Shown here in pieces: positions 8,542-16,884 of a stretch of 64,000 nt of DNA. Within the stretch, counting starts at the first letter, position 1. Each line of letters starts with the position of its first letter. The notes under the pieces are model-generated. The model made no database searches. It was not told the DNA's origin and worked only from the letters and a program-made list of their open reading frames with translations. Position numbers and translations under genes: made by a program. Origin of the DNA: Halobellus sp. Atlit-31R (GTDB taxonomy: Archaea; Halobacteriota; Halobacteria; Halobacteriales; Haloferacaceae); assembly GCA_003665935.1 (NCBI GenBank), contig QPLR01000004.1, positions 248,001-312,000 on the forward strand, written 5' to 3'.

Positions 8542-9930
8542 TCACGCCTCGTCGGTCCGGGTGATAGCGACTTCCAGCGCGAAACTCGATGCGGAGACGA
8601 TGTCGCCGATGCCGACGGTGCTCGCGGGGTCCTCGACGACGCGGTTCGGGGCCGCAGCGACGCGCGGCGTCGTCAACACGCCGTCGGTGACGTTCGTCTC
8701 CGCATCCATCGTCGCAGCGAGTGCTGCGATGGCCTCCGTCCCCCGAGCCGAAGGCTCGACGGCCAGCCCGGTTTCGAGATCGGACGGTTCGGTGATCCGT
8801 CCGGTGGCCGCCTTCGTCGCCGCGTTGACGGCGGCGAACTCGAGGCCCCGACGGACCGCCTCGGGCGGGAGGTAGTCGTCCGTCACCGCCAGGTGGTAGT
8901 CCATCGCGTGCAGGCGGACGCAACCGACGTCGAGGTGGTCGAGGAGCGACCGCAGCGCGCGGTAGTGGGCGCGGATCGCCGCCGCCGGCGAGGCGTCCCC
9001 CGACGGGAGTTCGTCTGCCGACACGACCGCCGCGTCGACGTCCCGCTGGAGCATCGCCAGTTCGTGCGGATCGAGGCCGATCACGTCCGCCTCCGGAAGG
9101 ATCACGTCGGTGATCGCCGCCCGGAGGTCGTCGTCGTGGGTCACCGCGTACTCGACGTGAACCGGGAAGTCACCGCCGGATCGGAGCCGTCGCAGCGTCT
9201 CGCGAGCGTGCCGAAGCGTCTCCTCGTACCCGCGCTCTACGTGCTCCGGCGTCAGGTTGTGGTAGCCCGCGAGCAGTGCGCCGTCGACCGCCGTGCCGAC
9301 CTGGTCGACCACCGCGTCGAGGTCGCCGGCGTGGAGATCGAACTCGGGGGGCCGTGAAGCGGCGATGAATCGCGTGTTTGCGTCCGCTCGCACGCCGAAG
9401 AACGACGCCCCCGCCGCGAACTCGAAGATCCAGTTGATCTTCGTCCGGTCTGTGTTCGTCGCGTCGCCGACCGGGACGAACGAGACAGTGCCGTCGGCGA
9501 CGGCCGGGTACCGGATCCGGTCGGGGCGCTCGAACATCGACTGCTGGGTCTCGGACAGCAGATACGTGTAGACGATCGGTGCCGCCCCGAGCGACGAGAG
9601 GAGGTTCGTCATAATCCCCGCCTGCCCGCCCATCTGCGTGGCGTCGGGATCGAGTGTGGCTTCCAGTTCGGTCGCCAGCGACGCGGTCATCGCCACCTCG
9701 TCGCCCTCGCCGGTCGCCATCGTGTGCGCGATCGCCGTCGCGAGATCCGCCTTCGAGGCGAGGCGGTCAGGCGGCTCCGACGCTCCCGGCTCGCCGATCG
9801 GCGGGTCGAGGTCGGCTTCCAGTTCCGGACCGACGTCGACGACGGCGTCGACGTTCGCGTTGTACGCGAGAAACACCGGCAGATCACGGAGCGCCGCGAG
9901 GTCGGCTGCGAGTTCACGCTGCGGGGACAT
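8542..9930 (-). CDS. ADP-dependent phosphofructokinase/glucokinase family protein
   Basis: A 462-residue member of the ADP-specific sugar kinases (ribokinase fold), which in euryarchaea phosphorylate fructose-6-phosphate or glucose using ADP. Supporting features are YNANVDAVVDVGPEL near the N-terminus (sugar pocket), MGGQAGIMTNLLSSLG near residue 145, and the C-terminal STVGIGDIVS containing the catalytic base Asp443. ATG 9930 was chosen over an upstream start that would add ten basic residues. It is divergent from ppsA with about 100 bases between the starts. Whether it uses fructose-6-phosphate, glucose or another compound cannot be settled here; most haloarchaea lack a classical Embden-Meyerhof kinase. 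Confidence 0.85.
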   Translation of the reverse strand: MSPQRELAADLAALRDLPVFLAYNANVDAVVDVGPELEADLDPPIGEPGASEPPDRLASKADLATAIAHTMATGEGDEVAMTASLATELEATLDPDATQMGGQAGIMTNLLSSLGAAPIVYTYLLSETQQSMFERPDRIRYPAVADGTVSFVPVGDATNTDRTKINWIFEFAAGASFFGVRADANTRFIAASRPPEFDLHAGDLDAVVDQVGTAVDGALLAGYHNLTPEHVERGYEETLRHARETLRRLRSGGDFPVHVEYAVTHDDDLRAAITDVILPEADVIGLDPHELAMLQRDVDAAVVSADELPSGDASPAAAIRAHYRALRSLLDHLDVGCVRLHAMDYHLAVTDDYLPPEAVRRGLEFAAVNAATKAATGRITEPSDLETGLAVEPSARGTEAIAALAATMDAETNVTDGVLTTPRVAAAPNRVVEDPASTVGIGDIVSASSFALEVAITRTDEA

Positions 9931-10032
9931 TGCGACTCGCAGTACAGTCCGTCGTGACAAATCAGTAACGACAGTCGTATCCAGCCTCGTTCCTGCCGAA
10001 CGTTAACACGGATGCCGGCGTAGACGTACGTG

Positions 10033-12315
10033 ATGACGAGCCAACAATTCGTCCGGTGGCTCGACGACGTCAGCGGCGACGACGTCGGGTCCGTCGGCGG
10101 CAAGAGCGCGAATCTGGGCGAGCTCGCGGGCCTCGACGTTCCGGTCCTGCCGGGGTTCACGACGACTGCGGCGGCTTACGAGTATTACATCGACGAGGCG
10201 GGCATCCGCGCGGACGTCGAAGCGGCGCTCGACGGTCTCGACGTCGACGACGTTCGCGACCTCCGCTCGCGCGGCGAGCGCATCCGACAGCGCATCCGCG
10301 AGGCGACGATGCCGCCGGAGCTTGCGGCTCGGATCGTCGAGCAGTACGAAGCGCTCGCTCGGGAGTTGGGAACGGAGGACCCCTCGGTCGCCGTGCGCAG
10401 TTCTGCGACGGCCGAGGATTTGCCGACAGCGTCGTTCGCGGGCCAGCAGGACACCTTCCTCGACGTCACCGGCCGCGAGGAGCTGATCGAGGCCGTGCAG
10501 GGCTGTTACGCCTCGCTCTTCACCGATCGCGCGATCGCCTACCGGGAACACAACGGCTTCGACCACTTCGCGGTCCGGCTCGCCTGCGTCGTCCAGAAGA
10601 TGGGCCAGGCCGATCTCGGGGCCTCCGGCGTCCTGTTCACGCTCGATCCCGACAGCGGCTTCGAGAACGTCGTCGTCGCCGAGGCGGCGTACGGGTTCGG
10701 GGAGCTGATCGTGCAAGGCGAGGTCGACCCCGACCGGTACGTCGTCTTCAAACCGACGAACGGGATCGTCGAGAAACGACTCGGCGGCAAGGCACAGCGA
10801 ATGGTCCGGCGCGACGGCGAGACGGCGGTCGAGGACGTCCCGGAGCAGGAGCGAGGCCAGTACGCGCTGTCGGACGACCAGATCCGCACGCTGGCGACGT
10901 ACGCCGAGCGGATCGAGGCCCACTTCGAGCGGCCGATGGACGTCGAGTGGCTCCTCGACGGCGACCTCGATCAGTTGTTCGTCGTGCAGGCGCGTCCCGA
11001 GACGGTCCACGGCGCGGCCGAGTCGGACGCGATCCGCACGTATCGACTCACCGAGGAGGCCGAGCCGCGGCTGGAGGGCGTCGCGATCGGCAGCGCTATC
11101 GCCAGCGGGCGCGTCCGACTGCTCGACGACGTCGGGGAGATGGACCGCTTCCGGGCGGGCGACGTCCTCGTCACTGGGATGACAGCGCCGGACTGGGTGC
11201 CGATCATGAGGCGCGCGAGCGCCATCGTCACCGAGCGCGGCGGGAAGACCTCCCACGCGGCGATCGTCTCGCGCGAACTGGGCGTTCCCGCCGTGGTCGG
11301 CACCGAGCGCGCCACCAAGGTGCTGCGCGACGGCGACACCGTCACCGTCGACTGCTCCGGCGAGACGGGGTACGTCTACGACGGCGAAGTCGCGTTCGAG
11401 TCCCGAGAGCGGTCCCTCGCCGACGTGCCCTCGACCGACACCGACGTGATGCTCATCCTCGGTGACCCCAGCCGCGCGTTCTCGCTGGCGGGGCTCCCGG
11501 TCGACGGCGTCGGCCTGGTGCGCGAGGAGTTTATCATCACCACGCACGTCGGCACGCATCCGCTCGCGATGCTCGAACGCGGTGCGGGCGAGGAGTACAT
11601 CGCGGCGCTGCAGACCGGGATCGCGAAGATCGCCGCCGCGTTCCACCCCGATCCGGTCGTCGTCCGGCTGAGCGACTTCAAGACCGACGAGTACCGCCAC
11701 CTCGACGGCGGCCGGACGTTCGAACACGAGGAGGCGAACCCGATGCTCGGCTGGCGCGGCGCGTCGCGGTACTACGACGAGTCGTTCCGCGAGGCGTTCC
11801 GGCTCGAGTGTGAGGCGCTCCGGCGCGTCCGCGAGGACGTCGGCCTCGACAACGTGACCGTGATGGTGCCGTTCTGTCGGACGCCCGCGGAGGGTCGTCG
11901 CGTCCTCGGCATTCTCGACGAGTACGGGCTCTCGGGCGACGACCTCGACGTGTTCGTGATGGCGGAGTTGCCCTCGAACGTCGTGCTGGCGGATCGGTTC
12001 GCAGACCTGTTCGACGGCTTCTCCATCGGCTCGAACGACCTCACGCAGCTGTTGCTCGGCGTCGACCGGAACTCCCGGAAGCTCGCCTCGCTGTTCGACG
12101 AGCGCGACGAGGCCGTCGAGCGGTCGATCCGATCGCTGATCGAGGAGGCTCACGGCCACGACCGACCCGTCGGGATCTGCGGCGACGCCCCTTCGACCGT
12201 CCCCGGGTACGTCGACGTGTTGATCGACGCCGGTATCGACTCGATTTCGGTCACCCCCGACGCCGTGCTCGAAACGATCGAGCGCGTCAGCGAGGCAGAG
12301 GAGCGGTCGTCGTGA
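10033..12315 (+). CDS. ppsA: Phosphoenolpyruvate synthase (pyruvate, water dikinase)
   Basis: A 760-residue PEP synthase that converts pyruvate, ATP and water to PEP, AMP and phosphate. The N-terminal ATP-grasp domain starts at VGGKSANLGEL and includes VRSSATAEDLPTASFAGQQ. The central swivelling domain has the phosphorylated His408 in ERGGKTSHAAIVS. The C-terminal PEP/pyruvate barrel ends with GICGDAPST, where the conserved catalytic Cys sits. ATG 10033 was used; GTG 10030 directly before it is the alternative. With pckA and the divergent ADP-dependent kinase it forms a compact gluconeogenesis/glycolysis neighbourhood. Confidence 0.95.
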   Translation: MTSQQFVRWLDDVSGDDVGSVGGKSANLGELAGLDVPVLPGFTTTAAAYEYYIDEAGIRADVEAALDGLDVDDVRDLRSRGERIRQRIREATMPPELAARIVEQYEALARELGTEDPSVAVRSSATAEDLPTASFAGQQDTFLDVTGREELIEAVQGCYASLFTDRAIAYREHNGFDHFAVRLACVVQKMGQADLGASGVLFTLDPDSGFENVVVAEAAYGFGELIVQGEVDPDRYVVFKPTNGIVEKRLGGKAQRMVRRDGETAVEDVPEQERGQYALSDDQIRTLATYAERIEAHFERPMDVEWLLDGDLDQLFVVQARPETVHGAAESDAIRTYRLTEEAEPRLEGVAIGSAIASGRVRLLDDVGEMDRFRAGDVLVTGMTAPDWVPIMRRASAIVTERGGKTSHAAIVSRELGVPAVVGTERATKVLRDGDTVTVDCSGETGYVYDGEVAFESRERSLADVPSTDTDVMLILGDPSRAFSLAGLPVDGVGLVREEFIITTHVGTHPLAMLERGAGEEYIAALQTGIAKIAAAFHPDPVVVRLSDFKTDEYRHLDGGRTFEHEEANPMLGWRGASRYYDESFREAFRLECEALRRVREDVGLDNVTVMVPFCRTPAEGRRVLGILDEYGLSGDDLDVFVMAELPSNVVLADRFADLFDGFSIGSNDLTQLLLGVDRNSRKLASLFDERDEAVERSIRSLIEEAHGHDRPVGICGDAPSTVPGYVDVLIDAGIDSISVTPDAVLETIERVSEAEERSS

Positions 12316-12439
12316 TCGGACGCCAACGGTGGCTGGACGCGATACGCCGCGGTCGGTCACTGGAGAGCGCTGCACCCGTGCGTCGCGACCAACGTCTGTT
12401 GGCCGAGACATTTTACCACTGTGACCGAAAGGAGCCTAT

Positions 12440-12601
12440 ATGTACACGATGTCGACCGACGACTTCACCGTTCACACTCGGGAGTGTGACGAAGCCGGTG
12501 GCGGAATGCCGATCTCCGATCTCCCCGACGAAGTGACCTCGCTGGACGATCTCGAGTGCTACTGCTGGGACGGCTTCGACTCGCTCGACGAGATCGAATA
12601 A
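12440..12601 (+). CDS. 53-residue acidic protein with paired cysteines
   Basis: A short gene downstream of ppsA. The product is very acidic, begins MYTMSTDDFTVHTREC and ends with a Cys-Tyr-Cys-Trp motif followed by Asp/Glu-rich residues. Three cysteines (Cys17, Cys42, Cys44) could bind a metal. A good ribosome binding site (GGAG, 12431-12434) lies five bases before the ATG, unusual in a genome where many messages are leaderless, and it supports translation from 12440. A second ATG three codons later is possible. The function is unknown. Confidence 0.65.
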   Translation: MYTMSTDDFTVHTRECDEAGGGMPISDLPDEVTSLDDLECYCWDGFDSLDEIE

Positions 12602-12685
12602 CCTCGCGGCGGCACGCTCTGCGATTACGTCGGACACGCTCGGGGATCGAATATATGCCTTCTCAGACCCAAAATACGGTCACGG

Positions 12686-13309
12686 ATGCGCCTCGCCACC
12701 GTCGGGAAGTGGATCAACCACGACGACGTGTTCGTTCGATTCGTCGGCCTCTGGTTCGTCGTCGCGACCGTTTTCACGCTCGCCTGGGTCGGGAGCTACC
12801 ACCTCCTCCCCGCCGGGCTTCTCCGCGGATCGAATCCGGCCGCTGCGCTAGCGTACGCCGGTAGCGTCCGGGGGGAGTTTCTGACGCTGTACGCCTGGAA
12901 CGTCGGCGCCACGCTCGTCCCCGTCGGCGCGAACACCCTCCGGTCGGTGAACACGCCGCTCGGATATCTCGTCTTGATCGTGCAGACACCGATGTACGGC
13001 GTCGTCTGGGGAACCGGGTCGCTGGCGGTCGGGAACGCCGGTCGGATCCCCCCGTCTCTCTCCGTTCTCCTCGACCGGAGCGGACCGATGGAGATCACCG
13101 CAGTCGTCGCTGTCGTCGTCGCGACGCGCGGCGTGATGGTGTGGCACCAGCAGTCGGGGCCGCGGTGGCGCGAGCCGTTCGAGCGGGTGCGTTCGCCCCG
13201 CGAGTGGTCGCTGACGCGCCGGGAGTGGGCCGTCCTCGCGGCCGGCTACGTGCTCCTCGCCGTCGCGAACTACCGGGAGGCGGTCGCCATCGCGCGGGTC
13301 GTCGGATGA
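12686..13309 (+). CDS. Integral membrane protein of unknown function
   Basis: A 207-residue protein with four or five predicted transmembrane segments (about residues 20-42, 68-86, 92-120, 133-150 and 178-205). It contains a conserved-looking VGANTLRSVNTPLGYLVLIV stretch in the second quarter. An AATATAT box at 12649-12655 lies about 31-37 bases before the ATG. It shows some resemblance in layout to SpoIIM-like membrane proteins but no diagnostic motif, so no function is given. It is followed on the same strand by the phosphoribosyltransferase. Confidence 0.75.
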   Translation: MRLATVGKWINHDDVFVRFVGLWFVVATVFTLAWVGSYHLLPAGLLRGSNPAAALAYAGSVRGEFLTLYAWNVGATLVPVGANTLRSVNTPLGYLVLIVQTPMYGVVWGTGSLAVGNAGRIPPSLSVLLDRSGPMEITAVVAVVVATRGVMVWHQQSGPRWREPFERVRSPREWSLTRREWAVLAAGYVLLAVANYREAVAIARVVG

Positions 13310-13406
13310 CCGGAGGAGGCTACACAGACTGCGACGACGGCGCGGGGAGGCCAGTTCGTGTGAGCGAGGACACACTTACAGGTCGGCGCGGACTGTATAG
13401 GAACGT

Positions 13407-14042
13407 ATGCCACCTACCCGTCGGTTCGCCGACCGCACCGCGGCCGGGCAGCGACTCGCCGAGGCGTTCGAAGAGCGGGGGATCGCCGTCGACGTCGTCC
13501 TCGCCATCCCGCGCGGCGGCCTCCCGCTCGGCCGGGCCGTCGCCGACGCGGTCGACGCCCCGCTCGACGTCGTCGTCGCGAAGAAGATCGGCGCGCCCGG
13601 AAACCCCGAGTTCGCGATCGGCGCCGTCGGCAGCGACGGTACCGTCTGGCGGAACGAGGACGCGCTCCGGCGGCACGACGAGGCGTACTTCGAGCGCGAG
13701 CGCGAGCAGATGGCCGAGGAAGCGCGCGAGAAGGCCGAGCGCTACCGGGGGGACCGGCCCCCGCTCAAGTTGGCCGGCAAGCGCGTCGCCGTCGTCGACG
13801 ACGGGGTCGCCACGGGATCGACAGCGAAGGCCTGCCTCCGGATGCTGGCCGAGAGCGACGCCGAACGCGTCGTGCTCGGAATCCCGGTCGGACCGCCCGA
13901 CACCGTCCGGGAGCTCGAAGGAATGGCAGACGAGGTCGTCTGTCTGGAGACCCCGGCGCAGTTCGGCGGCGTCGGGGCGTTCTACGCGGACTTCGGCCAG
14001 GTGTCCGACGAGGAGGCGATCTCGTATCTCGACTCGTCGTGA
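13407..14042 (+). CDS. Predicted phosphoribosyltransferase (COG1926-type)
   Basis: A 211-residue type I phosphoribosyltransferase-like protein. The PRPP-binding loop VAVVDDGVATGST is at residues 127-139, with the two acidic residues and the Gly-Ser-Thr that hold the 5-phosphate. The segment IPRGGLPLGRAVAD near residue 34 and the VVAKKIGAPGNPEFAIGAV stretch are typical of the COG1926 group. A helical insertion rich in Glu and Arg (about residues 85-115) forms the hood. The acceptor base is not known. It is convergent with the zinc-finger/USP pair on the other strand, only 11 bases away. Confidence 0.85.
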   Translation: MPPTRRFADRTAAGQRLAEAFEERGIAVDVVLAIPRGGLPLGRAVADAVDAPLDVVVAKKIGAPGNPEFAIGAVGSDGTVWRNEDALRRHDEAYFEREREQMAEEAREKAERYRGDRPPLKLAGKRVAVVDDGVATGSTAKACLRMLAESDAERVVLGIPVGPPDTVRELEGMADEVVCLETPAQFGGVGAFYADFGQVSDEEAISYLDSS

Positions 14043-14053
14043 CGGCCCCGGTG

Positions 14054-14215
14054 TCACTCCGTGGTGGTCTCCCCGCCGCGGAGGTCCGCCGCACAGTCCG
14101 TACACAGGCCGGTCGACTCGTCGTAGTGGGCCACACAGACGAGGGCCCCGCAGCGCCGACACTGATACTCCGCCGGGGCGGACTCACAGATCTGACAGAG
14201 ACTCTCGACGCTCAT
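14054..14215 (-). CDS. 53-residue zinc-finger protein
   Basis: A small protein with eight residues suited to zinc binding: Cys7, Cys10, Cys19, Cys22, Cys27, His30, Cys38 and Cys41. The spacing CxxC, CxxC, CxxH and CxxC resembles a B-box or HIT-type cross-brace finger that could bind two zinc ions. It starts 9 bases after the stop of the universal stress protein on the same strand and is probably translated from the same message. Such mini zinc fingers are common in haloarchaea; binding partners are unknown. Confidence 0.75.
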   Translation of the reverse strand: MSVESLCQICESAPAEYQCRRCGALVCVAHYDESTGLCTDCAADLRGGETTTE

Positions 14216-14224
14216 CGCTCGCGC

Positions 14225-15100
14225 TCACCGCCTCGTCAGCACGGGAACGGGCGACTGCCCGAGAACGCGAGCCGTCGTGCTTCCGAGGTGACCGTCCGAC
14301 TCCGCGCTGCGACCGCGCGTTCCCATCGTGATCAGGTCGGCGTCGACGCCCTCGGCGTACTCGACGAGTTCCTCGTGGGGCACGCCACGGAGCAGATCGC
14401 TCGTCACCGGGAGGTTCCGATCGCGTGCTTCGGCGGACACCGCTGCGAGCGCGTTCTCCCCGGCCTCCTTCAGCAGGCCGACGACGCTCCGCGGGACGTC
14501 GTCGAAGTCGTAGGTCGTCGTGTCGACCACGTAGGCGACGTGCACGTCGGCCCCGTAGCGTTCGGCGATCGCGAGGCCGTCCGCTGCGGCCCGCTCCGCG
14601 GCGTCGCTCCCGTCGGCCGCGATCACGACGTGGTCGTACATCCCGTATCCGGAGTCGGGGGCCGGTTCGGGAGAGAACCGGACGGACAACACCGGAACGT
14701 CGACTGTGGTCAGCACGCGCTGGGTCGTGCTCCCGAGCCGGGAGCGCTCGGCCCCGGTCCGGCCGTGGGTTCCCATCACGACGAGGTCGATCCCGTTCGC
14801 GGCGACGTACTCGCGGATCGTCTCGTGTGAGCGCCCGGTCTCGATCGCGCGGACGGCCTCGAGATCCATCTCGGCGGTCCGGTCGACGATCCGCGCCGTC
14901 GCCTCGCGCCCGCGCTTCTCGGCGTGGCTCCGGAGCGCGTCGCGGTTCTCCGTCGTGAGCCCGGCGGGCTCTGCCTCGGTGTCGACGACGAAGAGCGCGT
15001 GCACCGTGGCGTCGCTCGTCCGCGCCAGATCGAGTGCGCGGGAGACCGCCTGTTCGGCACCGGTGCTACCGTCGGTCGGGACGAGGATGTCGTCGTACAT
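14225..15100 (-). CDS. Tandem-domain universal stress protein
   Basis: A 291-residue cytoplasmic protein with two UspA domains (about residues 1-145 and 150-291). Each has the ATP-binding signature: GTHGRTGAERSRLGSTTQRV in the first and GTRGRSAESDGHLGSTTARV in the second. Both therefore should bind nucleotide. ATG 15100 begins right at the first strand (MYDDILVPTDGS); a start nine codons upstream is less likely. It heads a probable two-gene unit with the zinc-finger gene. The role in stress survival is inferred from the family. Confidence 0.9.
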   Translation of the reverse strand: MYDDILVPTDGSTGAEQAVSRALDLARTSDATVHALFVVDTEAEPAGLTTENRDALRSHAEKRGREATARIVDRTAEMDLEAVRAIETGRSHETIREYVAANGIDLVVMGTHGRTGAERSRLGSTTQRVLTTVDVPVLSVRFSPEPAPDSGYGMYDHVVIAADGSDAAERAAADGLAIAERYGADVHVAYVVDTTTYDFDDVPRSVVGLLKEAGENALAAVSAEARDRNLPVTSDLLRGVPHEELVEYAEGVDADLITMGTRGRSAESDGHLGSTTARVLGQSPVPVLTRR

Positions 15101-15208
15101 ACTGCCGAGTACGGCGTCGAGAACCAAGAATCCTGTCGGTGAATTGAAAACAGGTCGGCGGTCGACGAGAGCAGATTAGTTTTGTACTGTCGGCACAATA
15201 TACGAGTG

Positions 15209-15583
15209 ATGAGTACGATCCGCCCGGCGGAACTCGACGACCGACTCGAATCGGGATCCACAGACGACCTCCTCGTGCTCGATATCCGCCCGAGAGACGC
15301 CTACCGAACAGATTCGATCGACGGCAGTCGCAACCTTCCGGTCTACGACGCCCTGCGAGGCGGCGACGAGGCGGCACTCCGTGATCGCCTCGACGAAGTG
15401 CCCGCCGACCGGGAAGTCGTGGTCGTGTGCAAACAGGGGATGATCGCGAAGCGAGCGACGAGCCTGCTTCGCGACGAAGGCTACGACGCCGCGACGCTCC
15501 TCGGCGGGATGGGCGGGTGGAACGGCTATCTGAACGGCTCGCTGGGCTACAAGATCCGCTCGCTCGTCTGGAAGCTCTCCTGA
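15209..15583 (+). CDS. Single-domain rhodanese protein
   Basis: A 124-residue rhodanese. LDIRPRDAYRTDSIDGSRNLP is present in the first half, and the active-site loop VVVCKQGMIAKRAT carries the catalytic Cys. The loop is CKQGMIA, different from CRSGNRS in the other rhodanese of this window, so substrates probably differ. The GGMGGW motif follows. It is convergent with the YeiH-type exporter, 31 bases away. ATG 15209 was used because the domain starts there. Confidence 0.88.
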   Translation: MSTIRPAELDDRLESGSTDDLLVLDIRPRDAYRTDSIDGSRNLPVYDALRGGDEAALRDRLDEVPADREVVVVCKQGMIAKRATSLLRDEGYDAATLLGGMGGWNGYLNGSLGYKIRSLVWKLS

Positions 15584-15614
15584 GTCCGCCGGAGCGCGGG
15601 CGCGGCCGTAGCCC

Positions 15615-16625
15615 TCACCCGAAAACGAACAGCGCCGCCCCCAGCGACAGCACACTAACGGTGAGCAGCGCGCTCAGCACGACCAGCAGGGGTCGAACGC
15701 CCGTCTCCCGCATCCCCGCGATCTCGATGCTCGCGCCGAGCCCGACGAAGGCGATCAAAAAGAGCAGCTGGTAGCCGGTCTCCAGCAGCGAGATCTCGGC
15801 CTCCGAGAGCAGCCCGGCGCTCGCGACGCCGGCGACGAGGAGGAACCCGAGCACGAACTTCGGGAACTGGTCCCAGAAGTACCGGAGACTGGCCGCCGAG
15901 GTCTGACCGTCGCCGCCGCGTCGTCGGGCGTAGTAGACCGCATAGAGGATCGCGACGACGCCGATGAAGACGTTGCGGCCGAGTTTCGTGATCGTCGCCC
16001 ACTGGCCCGCCTCCACGGAGTACGCGAACCCGGCCGCGACGACCGGTCCGGTGCTCACCATACTGATCCCGGCCCAGATGCCGAAGACGACGTCGGGGAG
16101 ACCGAGCAGTCGACCGACCGCCGGATACGTCGCCAGCGTCACCGCGTCGAACAGCAGGATCGTCGCCACCGCGTAGGCGATCTGCTCGCTCTCGGCGCGG
16201 ACGCCGCTCGACACGGCGACGATCGCGGAGACGCCACAGATAGAGTAGCCCGCGGCGAGCAGCGATCCCAGCTGATCCGGAATCGCGAAGACGTTTCGAG
16301 CCACCAGTTCGACGAACAGGAGACTGAAGCCGAGAAAGCCGACGACCAAGAGGAGCAGGGCCGGACCGACGGCGAACAGCTGGTCCACCGCGATCCGCGC
16401 GCCCATCAGTACGATACCGGTCTCGAGCCAGAGCTTGTGGGTTTCGAGCCCGTCTTCGGCCCAGTTCGGAATCCCGACGGTGTTGGCGACGAGGACGCCC
16501 AGACCGACTGCCACGATGAGTCTGTTGACGCCGAGCACTGTCGTCGAGAGCAGGTGGGCTGCGGCGGCACCGAGCAGGAGGAGTGCCACGCCCGGTCCCA
16601 GTCGAACTGCGTTGCGTGCTGTCAT
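15615..16625 (-). CDS. YeiH/UPF0324 family putative sulfate exporter
   Basis: A 336-residue polytopic membrane protein with about ten transmembrane helices, belonging to the YeiH (Cons_hypoth698) family. Supporting stretches are IVLMGARIAVDQL, SICGVSAIVAVSSGV and LFVVGLGASIEI-like helices near the C-terminus. Bacterial relatives are annotated as sulfate or sulfonate exporters, mostly by genome context. The nearby rhodanese fits a link with sulfur chemistry. A 46-residue membrane protein is encoded 39 bases upstream on the same strand and is probably co-transcribed. Confidence 0.82.
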   Translation of the reverse strand: MTARNAVRLGPGVALLLLGAAAAHLLSTTVLGVNRLIVAVGLGVLVANTVGIPNWAEDGLETHKLWLETGIVLMGARIAVDQLFAVGPALLLLVVGFLGFSLLFVELVARNVFAIPDQLGSLLAAGYSICGVSAIVAVSSGVRAESEQIAYAVATILLFDAVTLATYPAVGRLLGLPDVVFGIWAGISMVSTGPVVAAGFAYSVEAGQWATITKLGRNVFIGVVAILYAVYYARRRGGDGQTSAASLRYFWDQFPKFVLGFLLVAGVASAGLLSEAEISLLETGYQLLFLIAFVGLGASIEIAGMRETGVRPLLVVLSALLTVSVLSLGAALFVFG

Positions 16626-16664
16626 AGCGGGATCTGGTGGTGTGGATCGATCTGTCCGCCGCGG

Positions 16665-16805
16665 CTACGAGACGACGACGACGAGGAGCGCGAGCGTGCC
16701 CAGGATGACCGCTTTCCAGTCGCGGTCGAGCGCCGTCCACCACTCGAACGCCGCGTCGAGGTGGGCCGTCCGGACCGTCGTGTGAGATGGCTCGTCGTCG
16801 GGCAT
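16665..16805 (-). CDS. 46-residue single-helix membrane protein
   Basis: A small protein with an acidic/polar N-terminal half, an aromatic segment (FEWWTAL) near residue 20, and one C-terminal transmembrane helix (VILGTLALLVVVV). Hydrophilic N-terminus plus terminal helix suggests a tail-anchored accessory protein. It directly precedes the YeiH-type exporter on the same strand and could be a small subunit of it; this is inferred only from position. Confidence 0.6.
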   Translation of the reverse strand: MPDDEPSHTTVRTAHLDAAFEWWTALDRDWKAVILGTLALLVVVVS

Positions 16806-16884
16806 CGCGGGGTGATGTCTACACTGTCTCGGAGAGCGGGGAAATAAGTAGCTGTCCCGGAGCGGAGTCGCCGGGTGCCGTCGG

